DNA from: Rhodospirillales bacterium
Lineage (GTDB): Bacteria; Pseudomonadota; Alphaproteobacteria; Acetobacterales; Acetobacteraceae
Direction of reading: 5' to 3'
Length of the DNA stretch: 64,000 nt
Assembly (NCBI GenBank): GCA_025359905.1
Contig: JANYDF010000107.1
Location: 1-64,000 of the forward strand
Each line of letters begins with the position of its first letter. Positions within the stretch are counted from its first letter, which is position 1. The notes under the pieces were generated by a model, which was given only the letters and a program-made list of their open reading frames with translations, made no database searches and had not been told where the DNA came from. This document shows positions 44,241-54,684 of this stretch, piece after piece. Both the position numbers and the translations under genes were made by a program.

Positions 44241-45305
44241 ATGAAGTTCACGGTTTTTGCAACCGCGCTGGCGTTTGGCGTTGCCGCTGTCGCTGGCGTT
44301 GCCTCCGCACAGGACAAGGGCACCATTGGCATCGCGATGCCGACGAAGTCCTCGGCACGCTGGATCGCTGACGGCGACAACATGGTGAAGGTGCTGCAGG
44401 CGAAGGGCTACAAGACCGACCTGCAGTACGCCGACAACGACATCCCCAACCAACTCGCGCAAGTCGAGAACATGATCACCAAGCACGAAAAAGTGTTGGT
44501 GATCGCGGCCATCGACGGCACCACGCTGTCGAACGCGCTGCAGGCTGCGGCTGACGCTGGCATCAAGGTCATCTCCTATGACCGTTTGATCGTTGGCTCG
44601 GGCAACGTCGACTATTATGCGACGTTCGACAATTTCCAGGTTGGCGTCCAGCAGGCGACCTCGCTGGTGCACGGCCTCGGCCTCGACGCCGGCAAGACCG
44701 GCCCGTTCAACATTGAGCTGTTCGGCGGCTCGGCCGACGACAACAATGCGTTCTTCTTCTACGACGGCGCCATGTCGGTGCTGAAGCCGTTGATCGACTC
44801 GGGCAAGCTGGTGGTGCAGTCCAAGCAGATGGGCATGGACAAGGTTTCCACGCTGCGCTGGGAAGCCTCGGTGGCGCAGTCGCGCATGGATAACCTGCTG
44901 AGCGCGTTCTACACCAAGAAGCATGTCGATGCGGTGCTGTCGCCGTATGACGGCCTGTCGATTGGCATCATCTCTGCGCTGAAGGGCGTCGGCTACGGCT
45001 CCAAGGATGTGCCGATGCCGTTCATCTCCGGCCAGGACTGCGAAATCCCGTCGATCAAGTCGATCATCGCGCATGAGCAGTATTCGTCGATCTTCAAGGA
45101 CACCCGTGAACTCGCCAAGGTTGCGGCGAACATGGTTGACGCAGTGGTTTCCGGCGGCAAGCCGGAAGTCAACGACACCAAGACCTACAACAACAAAGTG
45201 AAGATCGTGCCGTCCTACCTGCTGAAGCCGGTGCCGGTGGACGCCAGCAACTGGAAGGCCGCGTTGGTTGACAGCGGCTACTACAAGGCCGACCAGCTCA
45301 ACTAG
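44241..45305 (+). CDS. chvE: ChvE-like periplasmic multiple-sugar-binding protein
   Basis: A periplasmic receptor for aldoses such as glucose, galactose, arabinose and xylose, 354 aa. The signal peptide is residues 1-23 (ending GVASA). The sequence follows ChvE/XylF closely: [40 protein letters not shown] and [36 protein letters not shown] gives the ribosome site before ATG 44241, so the longer upstream frame is not used. GguA and GguB follow and a GbpR-like regulator is divergent, the full known arrangement. In plant-associated bacteria ChvE also presents sugars to VirA or chemoreceptors; that role is not shown here. Confidence 0.92.
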   Translation: MKFTVFATALAFGVAAVAGVASAQDKGTIGIAMPTKSSARWIADGDNMVKVLQAKGYKTDLQYADNDIPNQLAQVENMITKHEKVLVIAAIDGTTLSNALQAAADAGIKVISYDRLIVGSGNVDYYATFDNFQVGVQQATSLVHGLGLDAGKTGPFNIELFGGSADDNNAFFFYDGAMSVLKPLIDSGKLVVQSKQMGMDKVSTLRWEASVAQSRMDNLLSAFYTKKHVDAVLSPYDGLSIGIISALKGVGYGSKDVPMPFISGQDCEIPSIKSIIAHEQYSSIFKDTRELAKVAANMVDAVVSGGKPEVNDTKTYNNKVKIVPSYLLKPVPVDASNWKAALVDSGYYKADQLN

Positions 45306-45320
45306 TCTCGACTTGCTATA

Positions 45321-45354
45321 TACCGCCCCGTGATCCGAGGATCGCGGGGCGGTA
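45321..45354 (+). terminator. Hairpin after chvE
   Basis: A 15-bp stem with one G-U pair (TACCGCCCCGTGATC with GATCGCGGGGCGGTA) and a CGAG loop, followed by TTATTG. It is a fair intrinsic terminator or attenuator that would favour binding-protein mRNA over the gguAB genes. Confidence 0.7.
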
Positions 45355-45456
45355 TTATTGTACGGCGAGCGGGCGCCGCCGTGCGCGATAGGCTTTCTCG
45401 TCAGGCTAGGCTGCCGTGCCGTGCCGGGCTTATAAGCAGACATGGAGGAGGCAGCC

Positions 45457-46995
45457 ATGAGCACGATTCTGGAAATGCGCGGAATCTCGAAGAGCTTTCC
45501 AGGCGTGAAGGCGCTCAGGGACGTCAATCTGTCGGTCGAGCGGGGCGAAATTCATGCCATCTGCGGCGAGAATGGCGCGGGCAAGTCGACCCTGATGAAG
45601 GTGCTGAGCGGCGTCTATCCGCACGGCACATACGAGGGCGATATTATCTACGAAGGCGAGGAGCGGCGCTTCGCGCGCATCGCCGACAGCGAACACCTCG
45701 GGATCATCATCATCCATCAGGAACTGGCGCTGGTTCCGCTGCTCTCGATTGCTGAGAACATTTTCCTGGGCAACGAGACCTCCAACAAATTCGGCGTAAT
45801 CGACTGGAATGAGGCGATTGCGCGCACCCGTGATTTGCTGGCGAAAGTTGGCCTTCGGGAATCGCCGAACGCGCTGATTACCAACCTTGGCATTGGCAAA
45901 CAGCAATTGGTGGAAATTGCCAAGGCGCTGGCCAAGAAGGTGAAGCTGCTAATTCTGGACGAGCCGACCGCCAGTCTGAATGAAACCGATAGTGCGGCGC
46001 TGCTGAAGCTTCTGGTTGGCTTTAAGAGCCAGGGCATCACCTCGATCATTATTTCCCATAAGCTGAACGAAATCGCGCAAATCTCGGATTCCATCACCAT
46101 CTTGCGCGACGGTGCGACGGTTGAGACCATCGACTGCCGCACCGAGACGATCAGCGAAAACCGCATCGTCAAGTCCATGGTCGGCCGGGAGATGTCGGAC
46201 CGCTACCCGCCGCGTTCAGTGGAGATCGGCGCGCGGCTGTTCGAAATCCGCGATTGGCGGGTCGACCATCCCTTCCATGCCGGCCGTGAGGTCATCAAAG
46301 GGGTGAACCTGCATGTCAGCCGGGGCGAGGTGGTGGGTATCGCCGGGTTGATGGGCGCTGGGCGCACCGAACTGGCCATGAGCGTGTTCGGGCGAGCCTA
46401 TGGCCGCAACATTCGTGGCGAGGCGTTCCTGGATGGCAAGCCGCTCGATCTTTCGAGCATTCAGCGGGCCATCCGCGCCGGGCTGGCCTATGTTACCGAA
46501 GATCGCAAGTCCCTTGGTTTGGTGTTGACCGAGGATATCAAGAACAATGTCACCCTCGCCAATTTGCCCGGCATCGCCCGGCGTGGCGTGATCGATAATC
46601 ATGCGGAAACCCGTGTGGCGCAGCGCTACCGCGAGATGCTGAACATCCGCTCGTCGGGGATCTTCCAGAAGACGATCAACCTGTCGGGCGGCAACCAGCA
46701 GAAAGTCGTGCTGAGCAAGTGGCTGTTCGCCGGCCCGCAGGTACTGATCCTTGATGAACCGACACGCGGCATCGACGTCGGGGCGAAGTACGAAATTTAT
46801 AGCATCATCAACGACCTCGCAGCCGCCGGTAAGGGCGTCATCGTGATTTCCTCGGAAATGCCGGAACTGCTGGGCACCTGCGACCGCATCTACGTCATGA
46901 ACGAAGGGCGCTTCGTGGACGAAATGCCTGCCGCCGGCGCTAGTCAGGAAAAAATCATGGCATCGATCATGAGACAATACGGAGTGGCAGCATGA
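45457..46995 (+). CDS. gguA: Multiple-sugar ABC transporter ATPase (GguA/XylG-like)
   Basis: Double-domain ATPase of 512 aa energising ChvE-dependent sugar uptake. Domain 1: Walker [13 protein letters not shown], Walker [12 protein letters not shown]. Domain 2: [12 protein letters not shown] in the Walker A place, signature [15 protein letters not shown] and [13 protein letters not shown]. The ATG at 45457 is preferred, since GGAGGAG at 45444-45450 lies 6 nt upstream; an ATG at 45442 is inside that site. It overlaps gguB by four bases. Confidence 0.92.
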   Translation: MSTILEMRGISKSFPGVKALRDVNLSVERGEIHAICGENGAGKSTLMKVLSGVYPHGTYEGDIIYEGEERRFARIADSEHLGIIIIHQELALVPLLSIAENIFLGNETSNKFGVIDWNEAIARTRDLLAKVGLRESPNALITNLGIGKQQLVEIAKALAKKVKLLILDEPTASLNETDSAALLKLLVGFKSQGITSIIISHKLNEIAQISDSITILRDGATVETIDCRTETISENRIVKSMVGREMSDRYPPRSVEIGARLFEIRDWRVDHPFHAGREVIKGVNLHVSRGEVVGIAGLMGAGRTELAMSVFGRAYGRNIRGEAFLDGKPLDLSSIQRAIRAGLAYVTEDRKSLGLVLTEDIKNNVTLANLPGIARRGVIDNHAETRVAQRYREMLNIRSSGIFQKTINLSGGNQQKVVLSKWLFAGPQVLILDEPTRGIDVGAKYEIYSIINDLAAAGKGVIVISSEMPELLGTCDRIYVMNEGRFVDEMPAAGASQEKIMASIMRQYGVAA

Positions 46996-48206
46996 GCCAG
47001 AAGAGCAATTCCCAGGCGGCGCCGAGCAACGCCAGCTACTGGCGTAATCACCTGCGTGATTACGGCATGCTGGCATCGTTGCTGCTCATCATGGGCTTTT
47101 TTGAGATCGTGACAGGCGGTGTGCTGCTCGATCCCGTCAACATCACCAATTTGATCCTGCAAAACAGCTACATCGTCATCATGGCGCTGGGCATGTTGCT
47201 GGTGATCGTCGGCGGCAACATCGACCTGTCGGTCGGCTCCATTGTCGGTTTCGTCGGCGCCATCGCCGCATCGCTGATGGTGTATCAGAAAATTCCCTAT
47301 GTGCCGGTGATCGTCTTGTCGCTGGTGCTGGGCGGCATCATCGGCGCGGCGCAGGGCTATTTCGTCGCCTACGCCAAGATCCCGGCCTTCATCGTCACGC
47401 TGGCGGGCATGCTGATTTTCCGTGGCCTGACCGGCAATTTGCTGCTGGGGCAGTTCGTCGGCCCGTTCGCCAAGGGCTTCCAGTCGATCAGCGCCGGCTT
47501 CATCCCTGATTTCCGCGACTTTGGGCTGTTCGTCGCGGCGGACGGTCAGGATCAGTTCTACTGGCTGACCATGCTCATTGGCATTATCGGCGCTGCCTTG
47601 CTGGTGCTGGTCAGCGCCCGCAAGCGGATGCGTGACGCTGCGGCCGCGATGGACGTGGAACCGGTGGCGCTGTTTATCGGCAAGAACGTGATCTTCGCGC
47701 TTCTAGTGCTCGGCGGCACCTACCTTCTGGCATGGCGCAAGGGCCTGCCGAACGTGCTGGTGATCATGGGCGCGCTTGTGCTGCTGTACACGTTCATCAC
47801 CACGCGCACGACCATCGGCCGCCGCGTCTATGCGATGGGCGGCAATCGGCTCGCCGCCGAGCTTTCCGGCGTGCGGGTCGAACGGCTGACGTTCCTCACC
47901 TTCGTCAACATGGGCGTGCTGGCCGGGCTCGCGGGCCTGATCGTCGCCGCCCGGTTGAACTCGGCCACGCCAAGCGCCGGTAATTCGTTCGAACTCGACG
48001 TGATCGCCGCCTGCTTCATCGGCGGCGTGTCGGCATCGGGCGGCGTCGGCAAGGTGATGGGCGTGGTGATCGGCGCCTTTTTCATGGGCGTGATGAACAA
48101 TGGCATGTCCATCCTCGGCATCGGCATTTTCTGGCAACAGGTGGTCAAGGGCATCGTGCTGCTGGCCGCCGTCTATGTGGACCTCTCGCAAAAGAGCAAG
48201 CGGTGA
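46992..48206 (+). CDS. gguB: Multiple-sugar ABC transporter permease (GguB/XylH-like)
   Basis: An inner-membrane permease of 404 aa, the length of the XylH/GguB group (RbsC is about 320). Ten or so hydrophobic segments; family motif [20 protein letters not shown] near residue 74 and [20 protein letters not shown] near 338. The start overlaps gguA (ATGA). It ends the chvE operon; 102 bp separate it from the amidase gene, with no strong hairpin seen. Confidence 0.92.
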   Translation: MSQKSNSQAAPSNASYWRNHLRDYGMLASLLLIMGFFEIVTGGVLLDPVNITNLILQNSYIVIMALGMLLVIVGGNIDLSVGSIVGFVGAIAASLMVYQKIPYVPVIVLSLVLGGIIGAAQGYFVAYAKIPAFIVTLAGMLIFRGLTGNLLLGQFVGPFAKGFQSISAGFIPDFRDFGLFVAADGQDQFYWLTMLIGIIGAALLVLVSARKRMRDAAAAMDVEPVALFIGKNVIFALLVLGGTYLLAWRKGLPNVLVIMGALVLLYTFITTRTTIGRRVYAMGGNRLAAELSGVRVERLTFLTFVNMGVLAGLAGLIVAARLNSATPSAGNSFELDVIAACFIGGVSASGGVGKVMGVVIGAFFMGVMNNGMSILGIGIFWQQVVKGIVLLAAVYVDLSQKSKR

Positions 48207-48308
48207 CATTCCGCGCGATCGCCCGTACGGCCGGCACGCAGGCTATCGCCATTTCTGCTTAGTTCATGGTATTTCCTCTGGCGGCAACGATTGGCACCCG
48301 AGGGGCAC

Positions 48309-49760
48309 ATGGCGCTGAGTTTGACCGACTATGCAGCGCATGACGGGCTGGCGCTGGGAACGCTTGTGCGCACCGGCCAGGTGTCCGCCACCGAGGTGTT
48401 GCAGGCGGCGCTGGCCGCCATCGACCGGCTGAACCCGCACCTCAACGCCATCACTTACACGATGCGGGCCGAAGCCGAAGCGGCGATTGCCGCTGGGTTG
48501 CCGGACGGGCCGTATCGCGGCGTGCCGTTCCTGCTGAAGGATTTGTCGCCCACCGCCGCCAATGTGCCGACCAGCGGCGGCAGCCGGTTTTTCACCGACC
48601 CCGGGCGTCCGTACGAGCCCGAGATTGTGCAGCGGTGGCGGCGCGCCGGTTTGCTGTTCGTGGGCAAGAGCAATACGCCGGAACAAGGGGCTTCGGCCTC
48701 CACCGAGCCAGTGGCGACCGGACCAACGCGCAACCCGTGGGGGCTACAATACTCCACCGGCGGATCGAGTGGCGGCTCAGCGGCGGCGGTGGCGGCGGGA
48801 ATTGTGCCGGTGGCCCACGCCAGCGATGGCGGCGGCTCCATTCGCGGCCCGGCGGCAAGTTGTGGCTTGGTCGGCATCAAGCCGACGCGCGGGCGCAATA
48901 CGCTGGCGCCAGACGCGGGCGATGCGTGGCAGGGCTTCGTGGCTGAGCATGTCGTCAGCCGCACGGTACGCGACAGCGCCGCGTTGCTGGACGCGACCGC
49001 CGGGCCCGCGCCCGGCGATCCGAGCATCGCGCCCGCCCCGGCGCGCCCGTTTCTGGACGAGGTGGGCGCACCGCCCGGCCGTCTGCGGATCGGCGTGGCG
49101 CTGCACCACGCGGCCAACAATACGTTTGAGCCGGATTGCGCCGCAGCCGTCGCCAAGGCGGCGCGGTTGCTGGAGGATTTGGGCCACCATGTCGAGGAGG
49201 CGTCGCCCGACTACGACGCCGCATTGTTGCTCGAAGGCTTCATGGTGTTCTTTGCCGCTGGCGTCGGGCACGCCATCGAGGAGCACGCCAAAGCCACCGG
49301 CAAGACGCCGTCGCGGGCGGTGATCGAAGGCAATAACATGTGGCTGTGGGAACAGTCCAAGCGCCTGAGTGCGACCGACTATCTGCGCGCCATCGCCAAG
49401 CAGAACACCGTCACGCGGCAGTTTTCCCGGTTCTTCACCGGCTATGACCTGTGGCTGACGCCCACGACCGCCACACCGCCGCCGTTGCTGGGCCACCTGT
49501 ATGCCGATGTCGACGACGGCGCGGAATTCTTCCGCCGGCTCTGGCGGGTCAACCCAATGCAGTGGGTCTACAATGCCACCGGCCAGCCCTCGATCACGCT
49601 GCCGCTGCATTGGAACGAGGCCGGTCTGCCGCTCGGCGTGATGCTCGGCGCCCGCTTCGGCGATGAGGCTACTTTGTTCCGCGTGGCGGCTCAGCTTGAA
49701 GCGGCTGCCCCGTGGCGAGACCGGCATCCGCCGGTCTCGGTATGGGCCGCGCAGGGGTAG
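48309..49760 (+). CDS. Amidase-signature family hydrolase
   Basis: A 483-aa amidase with the intact triad Lys77 (PFLLKDLSP), Ser153 ([10 protein letters not shown]) and Ser177 ([10 protein letters not shown]). The ATG at 48309 follows GAGGGG closely. There is no AtzG- or GatC-like partner and no gatB, so it is a catabolic amidase or 6-aminohexanoate-type hydrolase, not GatA. Its substrate is unknown. It stands alone between chvE-gguAB and a convergent flavoprotein gene. Confidence 0.87.
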   Translation: MALSLTDYAAHDGLALGTLVRTGQVSATEVLQAALAAIDRLNPHLNAITYTMRAEAEAAIAAGLPDGPYRGVPFLLKDLSPTAANVPTSGGSRFFTDPGRPYEPEIVQRWRRAGLLFVGKSNTPEQGASASTEPVATGPTRNPWGLQYSTGGSSGGSAAAVAAGIVPVAHASDGGGSIRGPAASCGLVGIKPTRGRNTLAPDAGDAWQGFVAEHVVSRTVRDSAALLDATAGPAPGDPSIAPAPARPFLDEVGAPPGRLRIGVALHHAANNTFEPDCAAAVAKAARLLEDLGHHVEEASPDYDAALLLEGFMVFFAAGVGHAIEEHAKATGKTPSRAVIEGNNMWLWEQSKRLSATDYLRAIAKQNTVTRQFSRFFTGYDLWLTPTTATPPPLLGHLYADVDDGAEFFRRLWRVNPMQWVYNATGQPSITLPLHWNEAGLPLGVMLGARFGDEATLFRVAAQLEAAAPWRDRHPPVSVWAAQG

Positions 49761-49772
49761 TCCCGCGCGGCG

Positions 49773-50996
49773 TCAGGCGCGCGCGGCGATCTGCTCCGCC
49801 AGATGCGCCGCATCGCGTTCAACGCCGAAGATGAAACTCGACGCGCGGCGCGACAGCCAGCTAAGCCCAAGAAAATACAGGCCCGGCACAGCGGCGACAC
49901 CATTTTGATGCACTGGCGTGCCGTTGGCGTCGAACGAGTCGACTTGGAGCCAGCCGAAATCGAGTTCGAACCCGGTCGCCCAAATAATCGTGGTGATCCC
50001 AGCAGCTTGCAGGTTGAGTTGCAGAATGGGGTCGGTCACGCAGGCCGGGTCGGGTTCGCGGATGCGGGCGGTGGGTTCCTCGGGCAGATCGAGCCCGACC
50101 CGGGCCGCGTAGGCATCTGCCGCGTCCAGCAAGGCATAGTACGACGCGTCGCCGTCCGTCAGATTGGCAGCAAGGCCGGGCTCGAAGTGCATCACGCCAT
50201 CCGTGTAAGCGCCGGCCCGGCCCACCAGCGTTAGCCCGCGCGCCGCAAGCCGCCGGAAATCGATGGTATTACCGCCATATGCGCCGCTCACCGCGATGGT
50301 GACGTGCTTTGCCGCCGGATCGCGCGGAAAGCTCCATAGGCCGAGCACATCGAGCCAAAAGCAGAAATCCCGGCCACGATACTTCCTGGGGGGGCGCTGA
50401 TGCTCGCCGACCGACAGCAACACATCCCGCCCGGCGCGCGATAATTCGTCGGCGATCTGTGCGCCGGATGACCCGGCCCCGATCACCAGAATCTTACCCG
50501 GCGGGATCTGGCCGGGGTTGCGGTAGAGGTTGGAATGCATCTGCAATATGCCGGTATCGGGCGGCACCACGTCGGGCACCACCCCGCGCTGAAATGGCCC
50601 GGTGGCAGCAACCACGTTGGTGGCTTCAATCACGCCCGCCGATGTTTCGGCGCGAAAGCCGGTGCCATCGGCTTTCTTCGTTAGCGCCGTTACCGCGACG
50701 CCGCTGCGCACGGGGGCAGCGATTCGCTCGGCGTAGGCGACGAAATAGTCCACCATCTGGTCGCGCGAGGCGAAGCCGTCAGGATCGACGCCAGGAATCG
50801 GCATACCCGACAATCTGTCGTGCCACGCCGGGCCGTTCGCGTGCAGTCCGTCCCACCGCTCGGTGCGCCAGCGTTCGGCAATCCGGTGGCGCTCGACGAT
50901 CAGGTGCGATAGGCCGCGCTTGCTGAGTTGCTCGCTCATCGCCAACCCGGCCTGGCCGCCGCCGACAATCAGCGTCTCGACTTTCTCAACTGACAC
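49773..50996 (-). CDS. Flavin-containing monooxygenase-like NAD(P)/FAD oxidoreductase
   Basis: A 407-aa flavoprotein. The FAD-binding GGGQAGLAMSEQL is at residues 12-24 and the NADPH-binding GAGSSGAQIADELSRAG near 175; the C-terminal WATGFELDFGWL corresponds to the conserved ATG motif. This layout is shared by FMO, YUCCA-like and Baeyer-Villiger enzymes that oxygenate N, S or ketone substrates. Which applies cannot be told. It is monocistronic and convergent with the amidase gene. Confidence 0.87.
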   Translation of the reverse strand: MSVEKVETLIVGGGQAGLAMSEQLSKRGLSHLIVERHRIAERWRTERWDGLHANGPAWHDRLSGMPIPGVDPDGFASRDQMVDYFVAYAERIAAPVRSGVAVTALTKKADGTGFRAETSAGVIEATNVVAATGPFQRGVVPDVVPPDTGILQMHSNLYRNPGQIPPGKILVIGAGSSGAQIADELSRAGRDVLLSVGEHQRPPRKYRGRDFCFWLDVLGLWSFPRDPAAKHVTIAVSGAYGGNTIDFRRLAARGLTLVGRAGAYTDGVMHFEPGLAANLTDGDASYYALLDAADAYAARVGLDLPEEPTARIREPDPACVTDPILQLNLQAAGITTIIWATGFELDFGWLQVDSFDANGTPVHQNGVAAVPGLYFLGLSWLSRRASSFIFGVERDAAHLAEQIAARA

Positions 50997-51144
50997 GTCG
51001 CAATCCTATCTTGACCGGGGTCGAGTCATGCACGGGTGACACGGTTGCACAAGCTTGACTTGGGCACAGCGATGCTTCCCGCGATGGCCAGCCGGCTGCT
51101 ATCGGGTGCGGTGCCGGTGGCATTGATTTTGGAGGCGATAGCGC

Positions 51145-51552
51145 GTGACAAATCCCTACGAGCGGATCGGCGGCGAACCCGGTGTGCGCGCATTGGCCCG
51201 GCGCTTCTATGAACTGCTGGACACCTTGCCCGGGGCCGCTGCGGCGCGCGCCATTCATGCCGCAAGTTTGGACAATTCCGAGCGCAAGCTGTTCGAGTAT
51301 CTCACGGGCTGGCTCGGTGGGCCGCCGTTGTTTACCGACAAGTATGGCCCGCCGATGCTGCGGCGCAGGCATCTGCACGCGCCAATCGGGGCCGCCGAAA
51401 TCGACGGCTGGCTGGCGTGTTTCCGGCAAGCCTGGGCTGAAACCGTCCATGATGACGAGGTCAGCGAGCTGATCTGTCCGCAGATCGAACGGTTGGCGCG
51501 GCATATGCAGAACCGCGCTGAAGCTGAATCGGGGCCATCCACGTCAAGCTAA
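51145..51552 (+). CDS. Group 2 truncated haemoglobin
   Basis: A small haem protein of 135 aa for oxygen or NO chemistry. YERIGGEPGVRALARRFYEL is the N-terminal helix pair, the proximal His is His76 (PMLRRRHLHAPI), and Trp89 (EIDGWLACF) is the group 2 Trp G8. The start is GTG 51145 with GGAGG 9 nt upstream. Its TAA overlaps the stop of the convergent epimerase gene. Confidence 0.87.
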   Translation: MTNPYERIGGEPGVRALARRFYELLDTLPGAAAARAIHAASLDNSERKLFEYLTGWLGGPPLFTDKYGPPMLRRRHLHAPIGAAEIDGWLACFRQAWAETVHDDEVSELICPQIERLARHMQNRAEAESGPSTSS

Positions 51553-52463
51553 GCCGCGCCAGCGCCACGCTCGCGCAATGCCGAAGCGTATGCGGCGATG
51601 CCGCGCGCCAGCGGATAGGCCGGGCGAAAATCCAACTCACGCGCGATGCGTGATATATCGAAACGCGTTTGCACGTCGGACACATCGTCGGCGCCGGGAA
51701 CAAGGCGTACTCGAAGTCCCGCAATCAGCGGGCGAGCGATTTCGACGATCTGCGTCATGGTCAGTGCTGCGCCGGAGCCCACGTTGTAGACCCGCGACGG
51801 CAGCGTTTTGGCAGACAGTGCGGCCAAAATGGCGGCGGACACATCGCCCTGCCAAACGTAATGATATAGGAAGTCCGTGGCGCAGGGTATCACGGTTTCC
51901 CGGCCCGCCGCCGCGTCCTCGATCATCGATTTGATCACGCAGTTGCCGCGCCGATACTGGCCATAGACGCGCCCGATGCGCAGGCTCACGCCATCCAGCC
52001 CGTATTCGGCGGCGAAGGCCTCCACCAATTGCTCGCCTGCGGTCTTTGACGCGCCATAAACCGATGTCGGATGCGCCGCCATTGCTTCGCCCAGCGTTAC
52101 GTCCCCGGCATTCCCATAGACACTGATCGACGAGCAGAACACGACCCGCGCCACACCGGCCAGCCGCGCCGCCTCCAGCACGTTGGCGGTGCCGGTGATA
52201 TTGGTGGCGACGATGTCCAGCGGCCGTCCGCGCGCCATCATGGGGCCAGAGATCGCGCCGCAATGCACCACCGCAGTGGTGCCGTGCTGCTCCATCAGCC
52301 GTTGGAGCTCGGCTGCGTCCGCCAGATCGATGCGTAGCAGTGCCGGATCGTCGCGGCCGTGCGATGTGTGATCCACAGCGGCCACGGCGTGGCCGTCTGC
52401 CGCCAGCCGCTGGCGCAGCGCCATGCCGATCAACCCGGCGCCGCCAGTGAGCAGAACCTTCAC
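51549..52463 (-). CDS. NAD-dependent epimerase/dehydratase (extended SDR)
   Basis: A 304-aa extended SDR. It has the cofactor motif TGGAGLIGMAL at the N-terminus and the catalytic YGASK near residue 135. The family acts on nucleotide sugars, but many stand-alone members act on sugar acids (uronate dehydrogenase-like). The start is a GTG (52463) that overlaps the end of the VOC gene by four bases (GTGA), so the two are translationally coupled. Confidence 0.85.
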   Translation of the reverse strand: MKVLLTGGAGLIGMALRQRLAADGHAVAAVDHTSHGRDDPALLRIDLADAAELQRLMEQHGTTAVVHCGAISGPMMARGRPLDIVATNITGTANVLEAARLAGVARVVFCSSISVYGNAGDVTLGEAMAAHPTSVYGASKTAGEQLVEAFAAEYGLDGVSLRIGRVYGQYRRGNCVIKSMIEDAAAGRETVIPCATDFLYHYVWQGDVSAAILAALSAKTLPSRVYNVGSGAALTMTQIVEIARPLIAGLRVRLVPGADDVSDVQTRFDISRIARELDFRPAYPLARGIAAYASALRERGAGAA

Positions 52464-52930
52464 GGTGTGGCCCCGGTGAAAAAGCTGCTGCCAGCGATAT
52501 AGCGGCGGCCATCGGACATATCCGGCGCCGGCCCCGGCTCCGACGCGCCATCGAAGGTCAGTTCCAGTTGCACGCCGCTGGGGTCGTACACGAACAATTG
52601 CCACAGCGTGGTGCCGGGCACTTTGAACTCCCGCCAGTCATACTTGGCGGCTCTAAACGCCGCGATGTAGTCGTGGTAGCCGGTGGCCGACAGCGACACG
52701 TGGTCGATGGCGGCGGTGCCGTACGGCGCCTTGCCCTGCGTGCCGAGCGCTGGGCCGCCGGCATAAATATGCATGATTGCAGCACCTTCCGGCGTTGCCA
52801 GCCACGCGCCGGGGTAGCCGAAATCCGGCCGCCAAACCGATTTCAGTCCGACGACATCCTCGTAGAAGCGCACGGTGGCGGCAAGATCGTTGGTTTTCAC
52901 CGCAACATGGAACAAGCCGGAGACAGGCAT
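52460..52930 (-). CDS. VOC (glyoxalase/dioxygenase) superfamily protein
   Basis: A 156-aa metal-binding VOC-fold protein. The two modules are FHVAVKTNDLAATVRFYEDV (N-terminal, with His8 as a likely ligand) and IDHVSLSATGYHDYIAAF with LWQLFVYDPSGVQLELTF (C-terminal, His and Glu ligands). Isomerase, lyase or dioxygenase activity cannot be chosen from sequence alone. It is coupled to the epimerase gene downstream and divergent from an amidase gene. Confidence 0.82.
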   Translation of the reverse strand: MPVSGLFHVAVKTNDLAATVRFYEDVVGLKSVWRPDFGYPGAWLATPEGAAIMHIYAGGPALGTQGKAPYGTAAIDHVSLSATGYHDYIAAFRAAKYDWREFKVPGTTLWQLFVYDPSGVQLELTFDGASEPGPAPDMSDGRRYIAGSSFFTGATP

Positions 52931-53092
52931 CGCGATACTCCTGCACGAAGATTCAGGGTTAGGCACTGGCGGCGCGGCAGCACTTAAGCACGCCGCATGC
53001 CACTTGACTTCGCCGGTTGCGCTCGCCCAACTCAGAGCGAATTGCCGTGCGCCCGCTGCACGTCGCAGATCAACAGCATTGGGCCCGACAAC

Positions 53093-54655
53093 ATGAATTC
53101 CGCTGCCGCCACGGATACCAATATCAACCTCGTCGAACTCACTGTCGCCCAAGTCCAGGCCGGTCTCGCCTCCGGCGCGTTCACCTGCGAGGCGCTGACC
53201 CAGGCCTGCCTCGATCGGATTGCGCAGTACAACCCATTTTACAACGCACTGATTTTCCTGAACCCCTCAGCGCTCGATGACGCGCGCGCGATCGACCGGC
53301 GGCTGGCGGCTGGTGAGGCGCTGCCGCCGCTCGCTGGCGTGCCCGTGGTGATCAAAGACCCGATGGACATGGCGGGCATCCCGACCACCGCCGGCTGGTC
53401 GCTGCTGACCAGCCGCAAAGGCGGCGTGGATCTGATCCCGGCCACCGACAGCCCGGTTGTCGCGCGGATGCGCTCGGCGGGAACGATTATGCTGGGCAAA
53501 ACCAACGTGCCGGTGCTCAGCGCCAGCGGCAGCCATGCCAACGATAGCTGGGCAGGTCCGACCATCAACGCCGCCGCACCCGATTGCGTGCCCGGCGCCA
53601 GTTCCTCCGGCACTGCGACGGCTGTCGCGGCATCGATGTGCGTGCTTGGGCTCGCCGAAGAGACCGGCGGATCTATCCAGAATCCGGCCTCGGCGCAGGG
53701 ATTGGTCGGGATCAAACCGACGTTTGCGTTGGTGCCGAATGCCGGCGTGGTGCCGCTGGCCAGCCAGCGCGACGTCGTCGGGCCGATTGCCCGCTGCGTG
53801 CGCGACGCGGCGTTGTGTTTGGACGTGCTGGCGGGCTTCACAATGGCCGACCCCAAGACCACGGCCAGCATCGGCAAGATCCCCAAGGGCGGCTACACTT
53901 CGCGCCTCAGCCTGGCGGCGTTGCAAGGCAAACGGCTGGGACTGTTCGGCCCCGGCTGGCGTCCGCAACCGCTGTCTGACGGCACTGCCGCGCTGTATCA
54001 GCGCGCCCAGCGCGAGATTGCCGGGCGCGGCGCTGTATGCGTTGACGATCCCTTCGCTGGTACTGGCTTTGCCGCCATCGGCCGCCCCATGCCGGGGCCA
54101 GGCTACTACGACGAGCGTGGCACTGAATCGGTGCCGTACGACTTGCAGCAATATCTCCAACGCCTCGGCCCCAACGCAGCGTTGCGCAGCTTTGCAGAGT
54201 TCGCCAAGGCGACGGCGGCGCAAAGCGCCTTCGGCCCCAAGGGCGTGCTGCGCTACCTCGCTGACATGCCGGCGTTCAAAGCGAGCGTCGCCGACCCCAA
54301 CGTGCCGCCCGACATGTCGGAGTTCGCTGCGGTGCGCGAGGCGTATCTGGATAGCTTCAACACCGTCATGGATTCGCACCGGCTCGACGCGCTGGTGTTC
54401 CCACAGATGCGGGACCCGCTGCCGCCACTGCACGGTGGCGAGCCGATTCATGAAACGACGGTCTCGGAAATCAATATTGCGGGCCTGCCCGGCGTGGTGG
54501 TACCGGCCGGCGTGTACGACACCGGCGCGCCATTCTGCCTGATTTTTGTCGGCCGCCAATGGAGCGAAGCCGATTTGCTGGCGTTCGCGTTCGACTACGA
54601 ACAGGCGACGCAATACCGCCGCGCGCCCGCCCTCGTAGCGCCTGCCGCCACCTGA
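53093..54655 (+). CDS. Amidase-signature family hydrolase
   Basis: A 520-aa amidase. The triad is Lys88 (PVVIKDPMDM), Ser170 (PGASSSGTATA) and Ser194 (EETGGSIQNP); the Ser-rich loop departs from the usual GGSSGG. The ATG at 53093 is chosen at the start of family-like sequence, though its ribosome site is weak and longer in-frame starts exist. It lies 29 bp upstream of the molybdoenzyme gene on the same strand and may be co-transcribed with it. Confidence 0.85.
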   Translation: MNSAAATDTNINLVELTVAQVQAGLASGAFTCEALTQACLDRIAQYNPFYNALIFLNPSALDDARAIDRRLAAGEALPPLAGVPVVIKDPMDMAGIPTTAGWSLLTSRKGGVDLIPATDSPVVARMRSAGTIMLGKTNVPVLSASGSHANDSWAGPTINAAAPDCVPGASSSGTATAVAASMCVLGLAEETGGSIQNPASAQGLVGIKPTFALVPNAGVVPLASQRDVVGPIARCVRDAALCLDVLAGFTMADPKTTASIGKIPKGGYTSRLSLAALQGKRLGLFGPGWRPQPLSDGTAALYQRAQREIAGRGAVCVDDPFAGTGFAAIGRPMPGPGYYDERGTESVPYDLQQYLQRLGPNAALRSFAEFAKATAAQSAFGPKGVLRYLADMPAFKASVADPNVPPDMSEFAAVREAYLDSFNTVMDSHRLDALVFPQMRDPLPPLHGGEPIHETTVSEINIAGLPGVVVPAGVYDTGAPFCLIFVGRQWSEADLLAFAFDYEQATQYRRAPALVAPAAT

Positions 54656-54684
54656 CCGGTTCGATATTTTAAGGAGTTGCGGCG

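Noticed and set aside
48309-49760. GatA subunit of the aspartyl/glutamyl-tRNA amidotransferase
   Set aside because: The amidase triad is shared, but gatC and gatB are absent and the context is catabolic.
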